A program made the translations under genes and the position numbers. The notes beneath the pieces were generated by a model, which did not search any database, had not been told where the DNA came from, and worked only from the letters and a program-made list of their open reading frames with translations. This document shows positions 1 to 7,944 of a stretch of DNA of 64,000 nt, piece by piece (position 1 is the stretch's first letter; the number at the start of each line of letters is the position of its first letter). Source of the stretch: Streptomyces achromogenes (GTDB lineage Bacteria; Actinomycetota; Actinomycetes; Streptomycetales; Streptomycetaceae); NCBI RefSeq assembly GCF_030816715.1, contig NZ_JAUSYH010000001.1, positions 6,882,001-6,946,000 of the forward strand, written 5' to 3'.

Positions 1-458
1 GCGTCCCCGACATGCTGGCGGCCGGCGTCCCGGTGGGCCTGGGCGTCGACGGCACGGCGTCCAACGAGTCCGGCGAACTGCACACCGAACTGCGCAACGC
101 CCTGCTCATCAACCGTCTCGGAGCGCACCGCGAGGCCGCGCTGAATGCCCGTCAGGCGCTGCGCCTCGGCACCTTCGGCGGGGCCCAGGTGCTGGGCCGT
201 GCGACACAGATCGGCTCCCTGGAGCCGGGCAAACTCGCCGATCTGGTCCTGTGGAGGCTGGACACCCTCGCGCACGCCTCCATCGCCGACCCGGTGACCG
301 CTCTGGTCTTCGGCGCGGCGGCCCCGGTCACCGCCTCCTTCGTGAACGGCCGTCAGATCGTCGAGAACGGACGGCTGTCGACCGTCGACGAGGACGCCGT
401 CGCCCGCTCGACCCGCGAAGAGGCCCGGCGACTGGCACGGATCGCCGCGCAGGGCTGA
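1..458 (+). CDS. 8-oxoguanine deaminase-like amidohydrolase, C-terminal part
   Basis: The open frame enters from the left edge (first full codon at base 3) and ends at 458, so the N-terminal part with the HxH metal site is missing. The visible ~150 residues carry GVDGTASNES, the late metal-binding Asp region of the ATZ/TRZ-guanine deaminase amidohydrolases, and end with the family signature SLEPGKLADLVLW and a beta-sandwich strand (VNGRQIVENG). The family deaminates aminated purines or triazines in the cytosol. The motif wording fits 8-oxoguanine deaminase, which yields urate. The allantoin genes 10 kb downstream agree with a purine-salvage role. Substrate assignment is inference from a partial sequence. 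Confidence 0.75.
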   Translation, partial: VPDMLAAGVPVGLGVDGTASNESGELHTELRNALLINRLGAHREAALNARQALRLGTFGGAQVLGRATQIGSLEPGKLADLVLWRLDTLAHASIADPVTALVFGAAAPVTASFVNGRQIVENGRLSTVDEDAVARSTREEARRLARIAAQG

Positions 459-534
459 CCTGCCGAGGACTCCGGCCGAGGGGGACGGCCCTCGGCCGGA
501 TGCCGTACACCCGCGTGGTGCACGGCGGCCGTGA

Positions 535-565
535 CCGGGGCGCGCGCTCGACGCGCGCGCCCCGG
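535..565. terminator. Strong GC hairpin, probable terminator
   Basis: A perfect 13-bp stem (535-547 with 553-565) encloses the 5-base loop TCGAC. It lies 77 bases after the amidohydrolase stop and between convergent genes, as expected for a Streptomyces terminator without a U tract. Confidence 0.7.
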
Positions 566-580
566 AACGGTCCGCGACCA

Positions 581-783
581 GCCAAGGGGCAGGCTGCTTC
601 GAACGGCTACCGCGAGGCGAAGCGGCTGCGGGCCAGGGCGTACGAGAAGGTCGCCAGGCAGCGGCAGGACACCGGCCGCAAGTGGGCCAGGAAGGTCGTG
701 CGCGACCACGACGCCATCGCGGTGGAGGGCTTCCGCCCCAGGTTTCTCGCCAAGAGCACCATGGCCCACAAGGCCGCTGAAGA
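581..783 (+). pseudogene. Remnant of IS200/IS605-family TnpB (OrfB)
   Basis: About 68 codons match the middle of a TnpB protein: SNGYREAKR, then a Lys/Arg-rich helix (EKVARQRQDTGRKWARKVV), the RuvC-I-like strand DHDAIAVE, and FLAKSTMA. There is no start, no upstream half, and no later RuvC or zinc-finger segment. The frame runs into unrelated sequence where the convergent thioesterase gene ends. Intact TnpB is an RNA-guided nuclease of about 370-400 residues; this piece cannot be functional. No IS ends or omegaRNA-like segment are recognisable beside it. Confidence 0.75.
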
Positions 784-1215
784 TCAAGGGCTCTGGAGTC
801 CGAACAGGGCCGGTTCGGTGGCCAGTTCCCTGAAGTAGTCCTGCGGGTTCGCGACCATCCGGCGCTTCTTCAGGTCCAGCAGGCCGCCGACCGCGCTCAG
901 TTCGGCGGCGACCGTGCCGTCCGCCCGGGTGATGGTCTGCTCGATGCGGAACGTCTTGCCGCCGCCCCACTCGAAGACGCAGGACACGTCGACCTCGTCC
1001 CCGGCGAGCAGCTCGCGCCGGTAGCGGATGGTGGTCTCCAGGGCGACCGGGCCCACGCCTCTGCCGATCAGGCCGGCCTGGCTGATGCCCGCCGCCTGCA
1101 GTAACGACCAGCGAGCGTGTTCCGCGTAGTTGATGTACACGCTCTGGTTGAGGTGTCCCTGCACGTCGGTCTCGTATCCGCGGACGGTGACCCGGACGGA
1201 AAACGGCTCGCTCAC
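784..1215 (-). CDS. Acyl-CoA thioesterase, hotdog fold (YbgC/FadM/4HBT)
   Basis: This 143-residue protein has the single hotdog fold of 4HBT thioesterases, which hydrolyse acyl-CoA in the cytosol. Near the N-terminus is YETDVQGHLNQSVYINYAEH, the D-x-x-G-H-x-N-x-x-Y active-site pattern, followed by a central strand (VALETTIRYRRELLAGDEV) and a closing FRIEQTIT strand. The length is normal for the family. GTG at 1215 is chosen because GAAGGGGAAG lies just upstream and the hotdog begins at once; an ATG at 1338 would add a repetitive non-conserved leader. The acyl substrate is not predictable. Confidence 0.85.
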   Translation of the reverse strand: MSEPFSVRVTVRGYETDVQGHLNQSVYINYAEHARWSLLQAAGISQAGLIGRGVGPVALETTIRYRRELLAGDEVDVSCVFEWGGGKTFRIEQTITRADGTVAAELSAVGGLLDLKKRRMVANPQDYFRELATEPALFGLQSP

Positions 1216-1251
1216 TGCTTCCCCTTCTCGTCGACGAGCACGCGATGCCCT

Positions 1252-1296
1252 GTTCATCGGTGCCGTGCTCATCGGTGCCGTGTTCATCGGTGCGCC
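1252..1296. repeat. Three 15-bp tandem repeats
   Basis: Three near-identical 15-base units (GTTCATCGGTGCCGT type) start at 1252, 1267 and 1282, just upstream of the thioesterase start. They create an artefactual Met/Ala/Pro-rich N-terminal extension on the minus strand. Confidence 0.8.
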
Positions 1297-1334
1297 GACC
1301 ACCGATGCACCGGGCACCGATCTTGGCATGTCCC

Positions 1335-1967
1335 TCACATCCGGCGGGGGGAAGCCAGCAGATAGCGCGCTCTCGTCCGGGGATCGGTGTGCTCGCCGAC
1401 CTGCCAGCCCGCCTCTTCCAGTGTCGCCGCGCAGGCGCGCAGCGTCGCGTCGTCGGGCCCGTGCACGGCGACCGCCTCCGGCTGCGGGGTGGCCCGTACC
1501 CGGTAGCCGTCTCCTCCTCCGGGTCCGGCGGGGCGGCGTCCGGCCGCCTCCAGGGCCAGGGCGGCCGCCCGCACCAGGTGCGCGCGCTCCCAGCCGCAGG
1601 GACGGTCCGTGCCGCCGTCCGTGTTGGTCATCCGTCGCAGCTCCAGCAGTCCCTGCCAGGCGCTGTGCACCTCACGGAGCCGGGCGGGGCCCGCCGCCCC
1701 GGCCTCCTCCTCACCGCCGACGCGCGCGGCGAACACCTCGCCGCCGTCCGCCTTCGGCGGGAGGGCGGCCGGCGGTTCGGGCACGGCCTCCCGGACGCGG
1801 TGGCCGGCCGGGGTGAGGAAGTGGTCGTGCGGCGGCCGGGGGTGCCGGAACGCGAGCCCGTGCCGCACCAGGGCCGCCAGCTGTGCCGGCGTGCCGCGCA
1901 GCCGCCCGGTGACCGGTTCGGCGGCGTCGATCACCCGCCGCTGGGCAGCGGTCGGCGGTCGTGTCAC
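1335..1967 (-). CDS. Hypothetical protein, streptomycete-type
   Basis: I do not recognise this 210-residue protein. It is Ala/Arg/Gly-rich with no signal peptide or membrane segment. Two conserved-looking patches stand out: an N-terminal stretch (RRVIDAAEPVTGRLRGTP...LVRHGLAF) like a small winged or three-helix unit, and a C-terminal segment (DDATLRACAATLEEAGWQV) that resembles an alpha/beta unit. GTG at 1967 is preferred because GGGAGGGAG lies upstream with normal spacing; an ATG 13 codons earlier (2006) has no clear ribosome site. It lies downstream of the aminotransferase after a 149-base gap and may be its own unit. Confidence 0.6.
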   Translation of the reverse strand: MTRPPTAAQRRVIDAAEPVTGRLRGTPAQLAALVRHGLAFRHPRPPHDHFLTPAGHRVREAVPEPPAALPPKADGGEVFAARVGGEEEAGAAGPARLREVHSAWQGLLELRRMTNTDGGTDRPCGWERAHLVRAAALALEAAGRRPAGPGGGDGYRVRATPQPEAVAVHGPDDATLRACAATLEEAGWQVGEHTDPRTRARYLLASPRRM

Positions 1968-2116
1968 GGCCTGCTCCCTCCCGGCGACCCGCTGCGGGTC
2001 CCCCATGGGCCCCCGTAGGTCTCCCGTGCGTCTCGTCGCGTCTCACCTGCCGCGTCCGAGGCTACGACGGGGGTCTGACATTCCCGGCGGCGATCGCCGG
2101 CCGTCCGGCGGCGTCG

Positions 2117-3325
2117 CTACTGGCGGTAGCCGCTCAGGAAGCGGCCGATCCGCCCGATGGCAGCCTCCAGGTCGTCCGCGTGCGGGAGGGTGAGAATGCG
2201 GAAGTGGTCCGGGGTCGGCCAGTTGAAGCCGGTGCCCTGGACGACCTGGATCTTCTCCCGCAGCAGCAGGTCCAGGACGAACCTCTCGTCGTCGTGGATC
2301 TTGTGCACCTTCGGGTCCAGACGGGGGAACGCGTACAGCGACCCCTTCGGTTTCACGCAGGACACGCCGGGGATCTCGTTGAGCTTCTCCCAGGCCACGG
2401 TGCGCTGCTCGTGCAGACGGCCGCCGGGCGCGGTCAGCTCGTGGATGGACTGGCGGCCGCCGAGCGCGGCCTGGATGGCGTACTGGGCGGGCGCGTTGGC
2501 GCACAGCCGCATGGACGCCAGCATGGTCAGGCCCTCCAGATAGTTCCTGGCGTGCTGTTTCGGGCCGGTGACCACCAGCCAGCCCGACCGGAAGCCGGCC
2601 ACCCGGTAGGTCTTCGACAGGCCGCAGAAGGTCAGCACGACCAGGTCGGGGGCGAGCGCGGCCACCGAGTGGTGCACGGCGTCGTCGTACAGGATCTGAT
2701 CGTAGATCTCGTCGGCGAAGACCATCAGGCCGTGCCGGCGGGCGAGGTCGAGGATGCCCTCGATGATCTCCTTCGGGTAGACCGCGCCGGTGGGGTTGTT
2801 GGGGTTGATGATGACGACGGCCTTGGTGCGGGCGGTGATCTTCGACGCCATGTCGTCCAGGTCCGGGTACCAGTCGGCCTGTTCGTCGCAGAGGTAGTGG
2901 ACCGCCTTGCCGCCGGCGAGGGTGGTGACGGCCGTCCAGAGGGGGAAGTCGGGGGCCGGGATGAGGATCTCGTCGCCGTCCTCGACCAGCGCCTGCACGG
3001 CCATGGAGATCAGCTCGGAGATGCCGTTGCCGAGGAAGACGTCGTCGACGCCGACCTCCAGGCCCAGCGTCTGGTAGCGCCCCGCCACCGCGCGGCGGGC
3101 CGACAGGACGCCGCGCGAGTCGGTGTAGCCGTGCGCCCGCGGCAGCATCCGGATCATGTCCTGGAGGATCTCCTCCGGCGCCTCGAACCCGAAGAGCGCG
3201 GGGTTGCCGGTGTTCAGGCGCAGGACGCTGTGGCCGGCCGCCTCGAGTGCGTCGGCGTGCTCGATCACCGGGCCGCGGATCTCGTAACAGACCTCGCTCA
3301 ACTTGTTCGACTGCCGGAACTCCAT
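2117..3325 (-). CDS. PLP-dependent class I/II aminotransferase (AlaA-like)
   Basis: The protein is 402 residues, full length for fold-type I aminotransferases. Seen in order: RLNTGNPALFGF near residue 40, the cofactor-loop GNGISELI near 100, INPNNPTGAVYP (phosphate/carboxylate site) near 175, DEIYDQI near 205 and the PLP-lysine segment SKTYRVAGFRSGW near 238. The pattern matches the alanine/glutamate-pyruvate aminotransferase group (AlaA), which converts pyruvate and glutamate to alanine and 2-oxoglutarate in the cytosol. The ATG at 3325 follows GGAGGGG. It is divergent from an HxlR regulator and shares its operator region, so the regulator probably controls it. Confidence 0.9.
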   Translation of the reverse strand: MEFRQSNKLSEVCYEIRGPVIEHADALEAAGHSVLRLNTGNPALFGFEAPEEILQDMIRMLPRAHGYTDSRGVLSARRAVAGRYQTLGLEVGVDDVFLGNGISELISMAVQALVEDGDEILIPAPDFPLWTAVTTLAGGKAVHYLCDEQADWYPDLDDMASKITARTKAVVIINPNNPTGAVYPKEIIEGILDLARRHGLMVFADEIYDQILYDDAVHHSVAALAPDLVVLTFCGLSKTYRVAGFRSGWLVVTGPKQHARNYLEGLTMLASMRLCANAPAQYAIQAALGGRQSIHELTAPGGRLHEQRTVAWEKLNEIPGVSCVKPKGSLYAFPRLDPKVHKIHDDERFVLDLLLREKIQVVQGTGFNWPTPDHFRILTLPHADDLEAAIGRIGRFLSGYRQ

Positions 3326-3354
3326 GCGCGCTCGCCCCTCCGGTTGATGTGTTG

Positions 3355-3390
3355 CTTGGTTTTACCAAGTTCCCGCTTGGAAAGTCCAAC
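3355..3390. promoter_or_regulatory. Tandem palindromic operator between aminotransferase and HxlR gene
   Basis: Two copies of CTTGG-N5-CCAA(G/C) begin at 3355 and 3376, exactly 21 bases or two helical turns apart. The right copy overlaps the -35 of the HxlR promoter and a TTGGAC -35-like element for the opposite direction. The arrangement fits two winged-helix dimers repressing both genes. Binding by the adjacent HxlR protein is inference. Confidence 0.7.
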
Positions 3391-3411
3391 GACATGTCTA
3401 GACTGCGTGCC
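3377..3411 (+). promoter_or_regulatory. Probable promoter for leaderless HxlR gene
   Basis: TTGGAA (3377-3382) and TAGACT (3399-3404) are separated by 16 bases. The ATG at 3412 begins 8 bases after the -10, where transcription should start, suggesting a leaderless message. Confidence 0.55.
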
Positions 3412-4050
3412 ATGTCACCTCGCCGAAGCTACGACCAGTACTGTTCCGCCGCACGCGCCCTCGACGTCGTCGGCGACCGCTGGACCCTGCTGATCGTCCG
3501 GGAGCTGCTCGCCGGTCCGCGCCGGTACACGGACCTGCACGCCGACCTGCCGGGCGTCAGTACGGACGTACTCGCCTCACGGCTGAAGGACATGGAACGG
3601 GACGGGCTGGCCACCCGGCGCAGGCTGCCCCCGCCGGGCGCGGCGTACGTCTACGAACTCACCGGTCGTGGAGCGGAGTTGCTGCCGGTGCTGCAGGCGC
3701 TGGGGGCGTGGGGGGAGGGCGAGCTGGGTGAGCGGCGGCCCACCGACGCCCTGCGCGCCCACTGGTTCGCGCTGCCGCTGCTGCGCGGCCTGCGGCACGG
3801 CGGGGTGGACGAGGGGCTGGTCGAAGTGCGGCTGGAGGAAGGCGCGTTCCACCTCCACGTCGGGGAGGCGGGCGGGCCGGTCTACGGCGACGGCCGCGCC
3901 CCCCGGGAGCCCGACGCCCTGCTCACCCTGGACGCGGACGCCGCCGCGGCCGTCGCCCGGGGGGAGCTGGGCGTGCTGGACGCCGTGCGCGCCGGCCGGA
4001 TCGAGGTGGCCGGCGAGGGCCCGCCGGCGAAGGCGCTGCGGGCGGCATGA
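3412..4050 (+). CDS. HxlR-family winged-helix transcriptional regulator
   Basis: The 212-residue protein starts with the HxlR/MarR-like winged helix: YDQYCSAARALDVVGDRWTL, LIVRELLAGPRRYTDL, then the recognition segment STDVLASRLKDMERDGLATR. A C-terminal ~100-residue domain (VRLEEGAFHLHVGE... LLTLDADAAAAVARGEL) resembles an SCP2-like ligand pocket found in longer HxlR proteins. ATG 3412 is chosen because a promoter places the transcript start on it; ATG 3394 would add six residues. It probably represses itself and the divergent aminotransferase through the tandem palindrome. The ligand is unknown. Confidence 0.85.
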   Translation: MSPRRSYDQYCSAARALDVVGDRWTLLIVRELLAGPRRYTDLHADLPGVSTDVLASRLKDMERDGLATRRRLPPPGAAYVYELTGRGAELLPVLQALGAWGEGELGERRPTDALRAHWFALPLLRGLRHGGVDEGLVEVRLEEGAFHLHVGEAGGPVYGDGRAPREPDALLTLDADAAAAVARGELGVLDAVRAGRIEVAGEGPPAKALRAA

Positions 4051-4128
4051 GGCAGGATCCGCAAGGCGAACGCGTTGCGGATGGCATGAGACAGACCCGG
4101 CGGTAAAGGTACTGCCGGCGGCATGGGA

Positions 4129-4159
4129 CAGGGCCCACCGCGTCGCGCGGTGGGCCCTG
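4129..4159. terminator. Bidirectional terminator hairpin
   Basis: A perfect 14-bp stem (4129-4142 with 4146-4159) has the loop TCG and lies between the convergent HxlR gene and the membrane-protein gene at 4170. The preceding 80 bases hold three imperfect copies of a GGCATGAG-type motif derived from the HxlR gene end. Confidence 0.8.
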
Positions 4160-4169
4160 CGAGGAGGCG

Positions 4170-4997
4170 TCAGGCGCCCGGGGGTACGTGCCGCGGTCGT
4201 CCCGAGCCGCGGGTCAGCGTGTATCCGCCGATCCCGGCGAGGGCGGCGAGCGCCGCGCCGACCGCGGTCCACACCCACCGGTCGGACCACCAGCCGGACG
4301 CCCAGCCGTCGTCCGGCTCGATGCTCGACAGCACCGCCGAGGCCGAGGAATCGTCCTTGTCCGCCTCGGACCTGACCGCGATGCCCGGAACGAGCGGCTT
4401 CGCCAGCGAACCGTCGACGGCCGCGGAACCGCCGATGTCCTTGGAGTCGACCCGCAGTTCCGCCCCGACCGGCAGGCCCAGGTCGGCCGCCTTCAGCCCG
4501 AGGACCGTCAGCCGGACGTAGTACGTGCCCGGCAGCGGGTCGTCGGCCCACGGCTCCGACCAGGCGCGCACCGTGCGCAGCACGCAGGCCAGTTCGACGG
4601 AGCTCGCGCCCGCCGCGGCGGTCCGCGTCTGCGCGCCGTACTGGCAGGCCTGACGGCGCCGCAGACCGTCGTAGACGTCGACCTGCCAGGTCTGCGCCGC
4701 ATGGGTCCCGGGCAGCTTCACCGTCGCCTTGACGGTGGGGCGCTGACCGGTGTCCGCCGGGAACGACCAGTACAGGTAGTCACCCGCGGAGCCGTTCGCC
4801 GTCGCCGTCTGCCCCTGTTCGATCTCCGTCGCCGTACGGAACGAGGTGCCCGCCTCGGTCGGCGCGGAACCGCCGACGGACGGACTCGCCGACGGCGTGG
4901 AGTCGGCCGCGGCCGATGCGGCCGCGGGGCCGAGCGCCAGCCCCGCCACCGGGCCGAGCACCAGCAGGACGCTGCTCAACACACGTGTGATCCGCAT
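4170..4997 (-). CDS. Exported, C-terminally anchored protein paired with vWA protein
   Basis: This 275-residue protein has an N-terminal signal peptide (MRITRVLSSVLLVLGPVAG, Ala-rich cleavage zone near residue 30), a Ser/Pro linker, an extracellular beta-rich domain with pre-peptidase-like wording (GSAGDYLYWSFPADTGQRP... WQVDVYDG) and one late membrane span (WVWTAVGAALAALAGIGGYT) with a basic tail. Two Cys residues in the ectodomain could pair. Its start overlaps the stop of the upstream vWA gene as TGATG, so the two are translationally coupled and probably form a surface complex. The biochemical role is unknown. Confidence 0.75.
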   Translation of the reverse strand: MRITRVLSSVLLVLGPVAGLALGPAAASAAADSTPSASPSVGGSAPTEAGTSFRTATEIEQGQTATANGSAGDYLYWSFPADTGQRPTVKATVKLPGTHAAQTWQVDVYDGLRRRQACQYGAQTRTAAAGASSVELACVLRTVRAWSEPWADDPLPGTYYVRLTVLGLKAADLGLPVGAELRVDSKDIGGSAAVDGSLAKPLVPGIAVRSEADKDDSSASAVLSSIEPDDGWASGWWSDRWVWTAVGAALAALAGIGGYTLTRGSGRPRHVPPGA

Positions 4998-6259
4998 CAG
5001 TTGGTCCTCCAGACCGCGACCCGCCAGCGAGACGCCCAGCCCCACAGCACACCCGCGAGGAAACCGACCAGCACCAGGACGCCCAGCAGCCACCAGCCCC
5101 GGCCGAGGCCGAAGGAGGCCACGTCGCTCGCCTGCGACGGGCCGTCGACCACGTCCACGGTCAGCTCCAGCGGCATGCCCGGCGTGGTCTTCACGCCGGC
5201 CGCCGCAGAGTAGGAGTGGGTCACCTGGACGCACACCGTCTCGGCCGGGGCGTCGTCGTCGTCGCTCTCCGCCTTCGGGTAGCGCAGACCCGTCGAGACG
5301 ACGTCGGTCCGGCCGATGCCCGCGGCCTCGCCGCGCACGATCTCCCGGCCGTGCACGGTGACCGCCCGCAGCAGCACCCCGTAGTCGGGGTTCACGGCCC
5401 GGTCCGCCGACACGCTCACCGAGGCGCGCAGTTCCTGGCCCGGCTCGACGTCGACCCGGTACCAGCGCTCCTGCCCGAACTCCTCGCGGTCGGTGTACAG
5501 ACCCGACTTCAGCGTGGGCGCCTTGGCACAGGAGGCCGCGCCCTCGGCGGCCACCGGAGTGACCACCGGGTCCGCGGCCCGGTCGACCAACTGGTTCACC
5601 CGGTCGGTGAGTTCGTCGGTGTGCTCCACGGAGGTGTAGGTGCCGCCGGTCGCCTCCGCGATGCAGCTGAGCTGCTGGCGCATCTTGACGTTGGGAACCA
5701 GGCCGAGGGTGTCGATGGTCAGGCCGATGCCCTTGGCCGCGATCTCGCGGGCGACCTCGCACGGGTCGAGCGGAGGACAGGTGTCCTCGCCGTCGCTGAT
5801 CAGCACGATGCGCTTGGAGCCGGTGCCGCCCTCGAGGTCGTCGGCGGCCTTCAGCAGGGCGGGACCGATCGGCGTCCAGCCGGTCGGTGACAGCGTCGCC
5901 ACCGCCGTCTTCGCCTCGGTCCGGTCCAACGGGCCGACCGGGTAGAGCTGCGCGGTGTCCTTGCAGCCCGTCTTGCGGTCGTCGCCCGGGTAGTTGGCGC
6001 CGAGGGTGCGGATGCCGAGGAGGACGTTCTCCGGGGTCGCGTCCAGCACCTCGTTGAACGCCTGTTTGGCCGCGGCCATCCGCGTCCCGCCGTCCATGTC
6101 CTTCGTGCGCATCGACCCGCTGACGTCGAGGACCAGGTCGACCTTGGGTGCGGCGGCGGTGGTCTCGTCGGCTGTCGCCCCGGCCGGGAACGCGATCCCG
6201 GCCGCGAGCGCGGCGAGCAGGGCGCAGACGCCCGCCGCCAGCCGTTGTGTTCTGATCAT
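4997..6259 (-). CDS. Secreted/membrane-anchored von Willebrand factor A protein
   Basis: The 420-residue protein has a signal peptide (residues 1-31, ending FPAGATADE), then a vWA domain. The MIDAS metal site is complete: DVSGSM near residue 47, GWTPIG with the conserved Thr near 127, and ISDGEDT near 153. A beta-rich region with PGQELRASVSVSADRA follows. A single C-terminal span (WWLLGVLVLVGFLAGVLWGW) and basic tail anchor it in the membrane. vWA domains bind protein ligands through Mg2+ on the cell surface. It is first of a two-gene unit; the partner is translationally coupled at 4997. Confidence 0.85.
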   Translation of the reverse strand: MIRTQRLAAGVCALLAALAAGIAFPAGATADETTAAAPKVDLVLDVSGSMRTKDMDGGTRMAAAKQAFNEVLDATPENVLLGIRTLGANYPGDDRKTGCKDTAQLYPVGPLDRTEAKTAVATLSPTGWTPIGPALLKAADDLEGGTGSKRIVLISDGEDTCPPLDPCEVAREIAAKGIGLTIDTLGLVPNVKMRQQLSCIAEATGGTYTSVEHTDELTDRVNQLVDRAADPVVTPVAAEGAASCAKAPTLKSGLYTDREEFGQERWYRVDVEPGQELRASVSVSADRAVNPDYGVLLRAVTVHGREIVRGEAAGIGRTDVVSTGLRYPKAESDDDDAPAETVCVQVTHSYSAAAGVKTTPGMPLELTVDVVDGPSQASDVASFGLGRGWWLLGVLVLVGFLAGVLWGWASRWRVAVWRTN

Positions 6260-6302
6260 CGGCGGATCCTATTGATCAGAGGCGGCCCGCCACAAAACGG
6301 GG

Positions 6303-7841
6303 TCAGTCCGCCTGCCACCGCAACGGGTTGGGCAGCTCGGCCCACTGGTCCCCGGGCGTCCCCGGCGACAGCCGCATCAGCGTCAGCGCCTTCGCCGGCA
6401 GCGGTTCCTCGCACAGCGCCACGAGGTCGGGGGTGCGCGGCAGATCCCGCACCGCGCTCTCCAGGGCCGCGCCCAGCGCCCGGCCGCTCCCGGCCGTCCC
6501 CGCCAGCGCGCCCGCCACCAGCGAGCCGAACAGCTTGCGCCGCAGCACCGTCACGTCGTCCGTGACGATCCGCGCCGGCAGGCCGTCGGGCAGCGGGACG
6601 CCGTGCCGGGCCAGCCGCGCTGGACTGACCCGGATGTCGGCCAGGTCGCGGTAGACCAGCCGCAGCGGCTCGCCCGAAGGCGACAGCACCACCAGCAGGT
6701 TCTGGCCGTGCGCCTCCAACGCCACGCCCAGCTCCAGCATGCGCAGCCCGACGGTGAGCCCGAGCCGGGCCAGGCGGCCCAACCAGGCGCTGTCACGCGG
6801 CAGTCCGGTGCCGGCCAGGGCGGCCACCGGGACGACGTGCTCGCCCGGCCCCCCGTACTCCCGCGGCGACTCGCGCAGCACGGCCGCCAGGTCCGGCGAA
6901 CAGGCGGTCGCGGCGCCCAGCGTCCGGGTCATGTGCAGCAGGCCGTGCGCGTGCGGCGCCAGGGTCTCCGCGAACGCGGACAGCACCGCGGAGGCGGCCA
7001 CCGAGCCGACGGAGATGTCCCGCACGGAGGAGGTCAGCCGGGTGCTCAACGAGGTCTTGACGTGCAGGCCGTCCGCGAGGGCGAGCGTGCGCAGCGACAT
7101 CAGCGGACGCGCCGCCATTGCCTCCCGGCCGCTCCGGCCGAGCACATGCGCCGCCTGCCACGGATGCACCGGGATCAACAGCCGCGTGCCGTCCCGCAGA
7201 TGCTCCGGCCATGTGCCCGACACCAGGCAGTCCGCGGCGGCCGCCGGCAGCAGCCCCAGCCGCACCGACGGCCGGTGCTCGGGACCGTACGCCAGCTGCT
7301 CGGCCACCGAGAAGCCGGGCCGCGCACGGCAGTTGGGGTGATACGGATGCCCGTCGACGACCCGCTGCTCCCACTCCCAGTCCCGCGCCGGCCACTCCTT
7401 CGGGTCCGTCAGGCAGGCGTGGTCGGGGTCCTGACCGGCCCGGGACAACGCCAACGACGCGACGCCGTGGCCGAGTTCGGCGGCGAAGCCCGCACCGTGC
7501 GGGACCGTCAGCTCCGTCAGCAGCCGGGCGGGGTCGTCGTACGCCGTGCCGTCCAGGCGCACCTCCGTCACACGGGGGGCGGTCGTGTACGGGTCCGCGG
7601 GCGGGCCGAGCAGCCGGCGGCCGTCGCGCAGCCGCAGCAGCAGCCCCTCCCGGCCCCGCGGACCGCACCCCTCGCGGCCGGCCACCCAGGGCAGCGGCTC
7701 GTGGGCGAGCGCCCGCCACAGCCGGGTCAGCACGGCCGCCCGGGCCCCGGGCAGCGCGGCCGCGAACCGCGGGCCGAGAGCGGGACGTACGGCGGCCAGT
7801 TCTTCGGCCAGGTCGGTCTCGACGCTGGGGGGACGGTGCAC
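6303..7841 (-). CDS. NIS siderophore synthetase, IucA/IucC family (copy 1)
   Basis: The 512-residue protein carries NIS-synthetase landmarks in order: QRVVDGHPYHPNCRARPG (ATP/citrate site), VHPWQ, KTSLSTRLTSSVRDIS, and EAHGQNLLVVL followed by YRDLADIRV. The last ~100 residues match the ferric-reductase-like C-terminal extension. NIS synthetases condense a carboxylate such as citrate with an amine or alcohol using ATP. GTG 7841 is chosen for AGGAG upstream and homology start. The N-terminus is somewhat shorter than usual for the family (~580). It faces a second NIS synthetase across a 103-base gap, implying a two-step siderophore assembly. No transporter or amine-making gene is adjacent. Confidence 0.88.
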   Translation of the reverse strand: MHRPPSVETDLAEELAAVRPALGPRFAAALPGARAAVLTRLWRALAHEPLPWVAGREGCGPRGREGLLLRLRDGRRLLGPPADPYTTAPRVTEVRLDGTAYDDPARLLTELTVPHGAGFAAELGHGVASLALSRAGQDPDHACLTDPKEWPARDWEWEQRVVDGHPYHPNCRARPGFSVAEQLAYGPEHRPSVRLGLLPAAAADCLVSGTWPEHLRDGTRLLIPVHPWQAAHVLGRSGREAMAARPLMSLRTLALADGLHVKTSLSTRLTSSVRDISVGSVAASAVLSAFAETLAPHAHGLLHMTRTLGAATACSPDLAAVLRESPREYGGPGEHVVPVAALAGTGLPRDSAWLGRLARLGLTVGLRMLELGVALEAHGQNLLVVLSPSGEPLRLVYRDLADIRVSPARLARHGVPLPDGLPARIVTDDVTVLRRKLFGSLVAGALAGTAGSGRALGAALESAVRDLPRTPDLVALCEEPLPAKALTLMRLSPGTPGDQWAELPNPLRWQAD

Positions 7842-7944
7842 GGGAGAGCTCCTGGGGGTACGGGTACGGCGTCGCGGACGGCTCGTGACGACAGCGATAC
7901 TTGATCGTCTCCGCCCAGCAGAACCGTAGGGAACCAGGGAACCA
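7842..7944. promoter_or_regulatory. Divergent promoter region of the two NIS synthetases
   Basis: This 103-base gap must hold both promoters. I see no 19-bp DmdR/IdeR-type iron box (TTAGGTTAGGCTCACCTAA-like) and no convincing -35/-10 pair, only GATACTTGAT-type AT-richer sequence around 7896-7905. Confidence 0.35.

Noticed and set aside
581..783. An active TnpB RNA-guided nuclease
   Set aside because: Only ~68 residues of the family remain, without start, complete RuvC site or zinc finger.
1961..3493. A 510-codon plus-strand frame opposite the aminotransferase
   Set aside because: No family resemblance, and the opposite strand encodes an intact PLP enzyme with its catalytic Lys segment.
7842..7944. 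Iron box in the divergent NIS synthetase promoter
   Set aside because: No 19-bp TTAGGTTAGGCTCACCTAA-like sequence was found on reading both strands.
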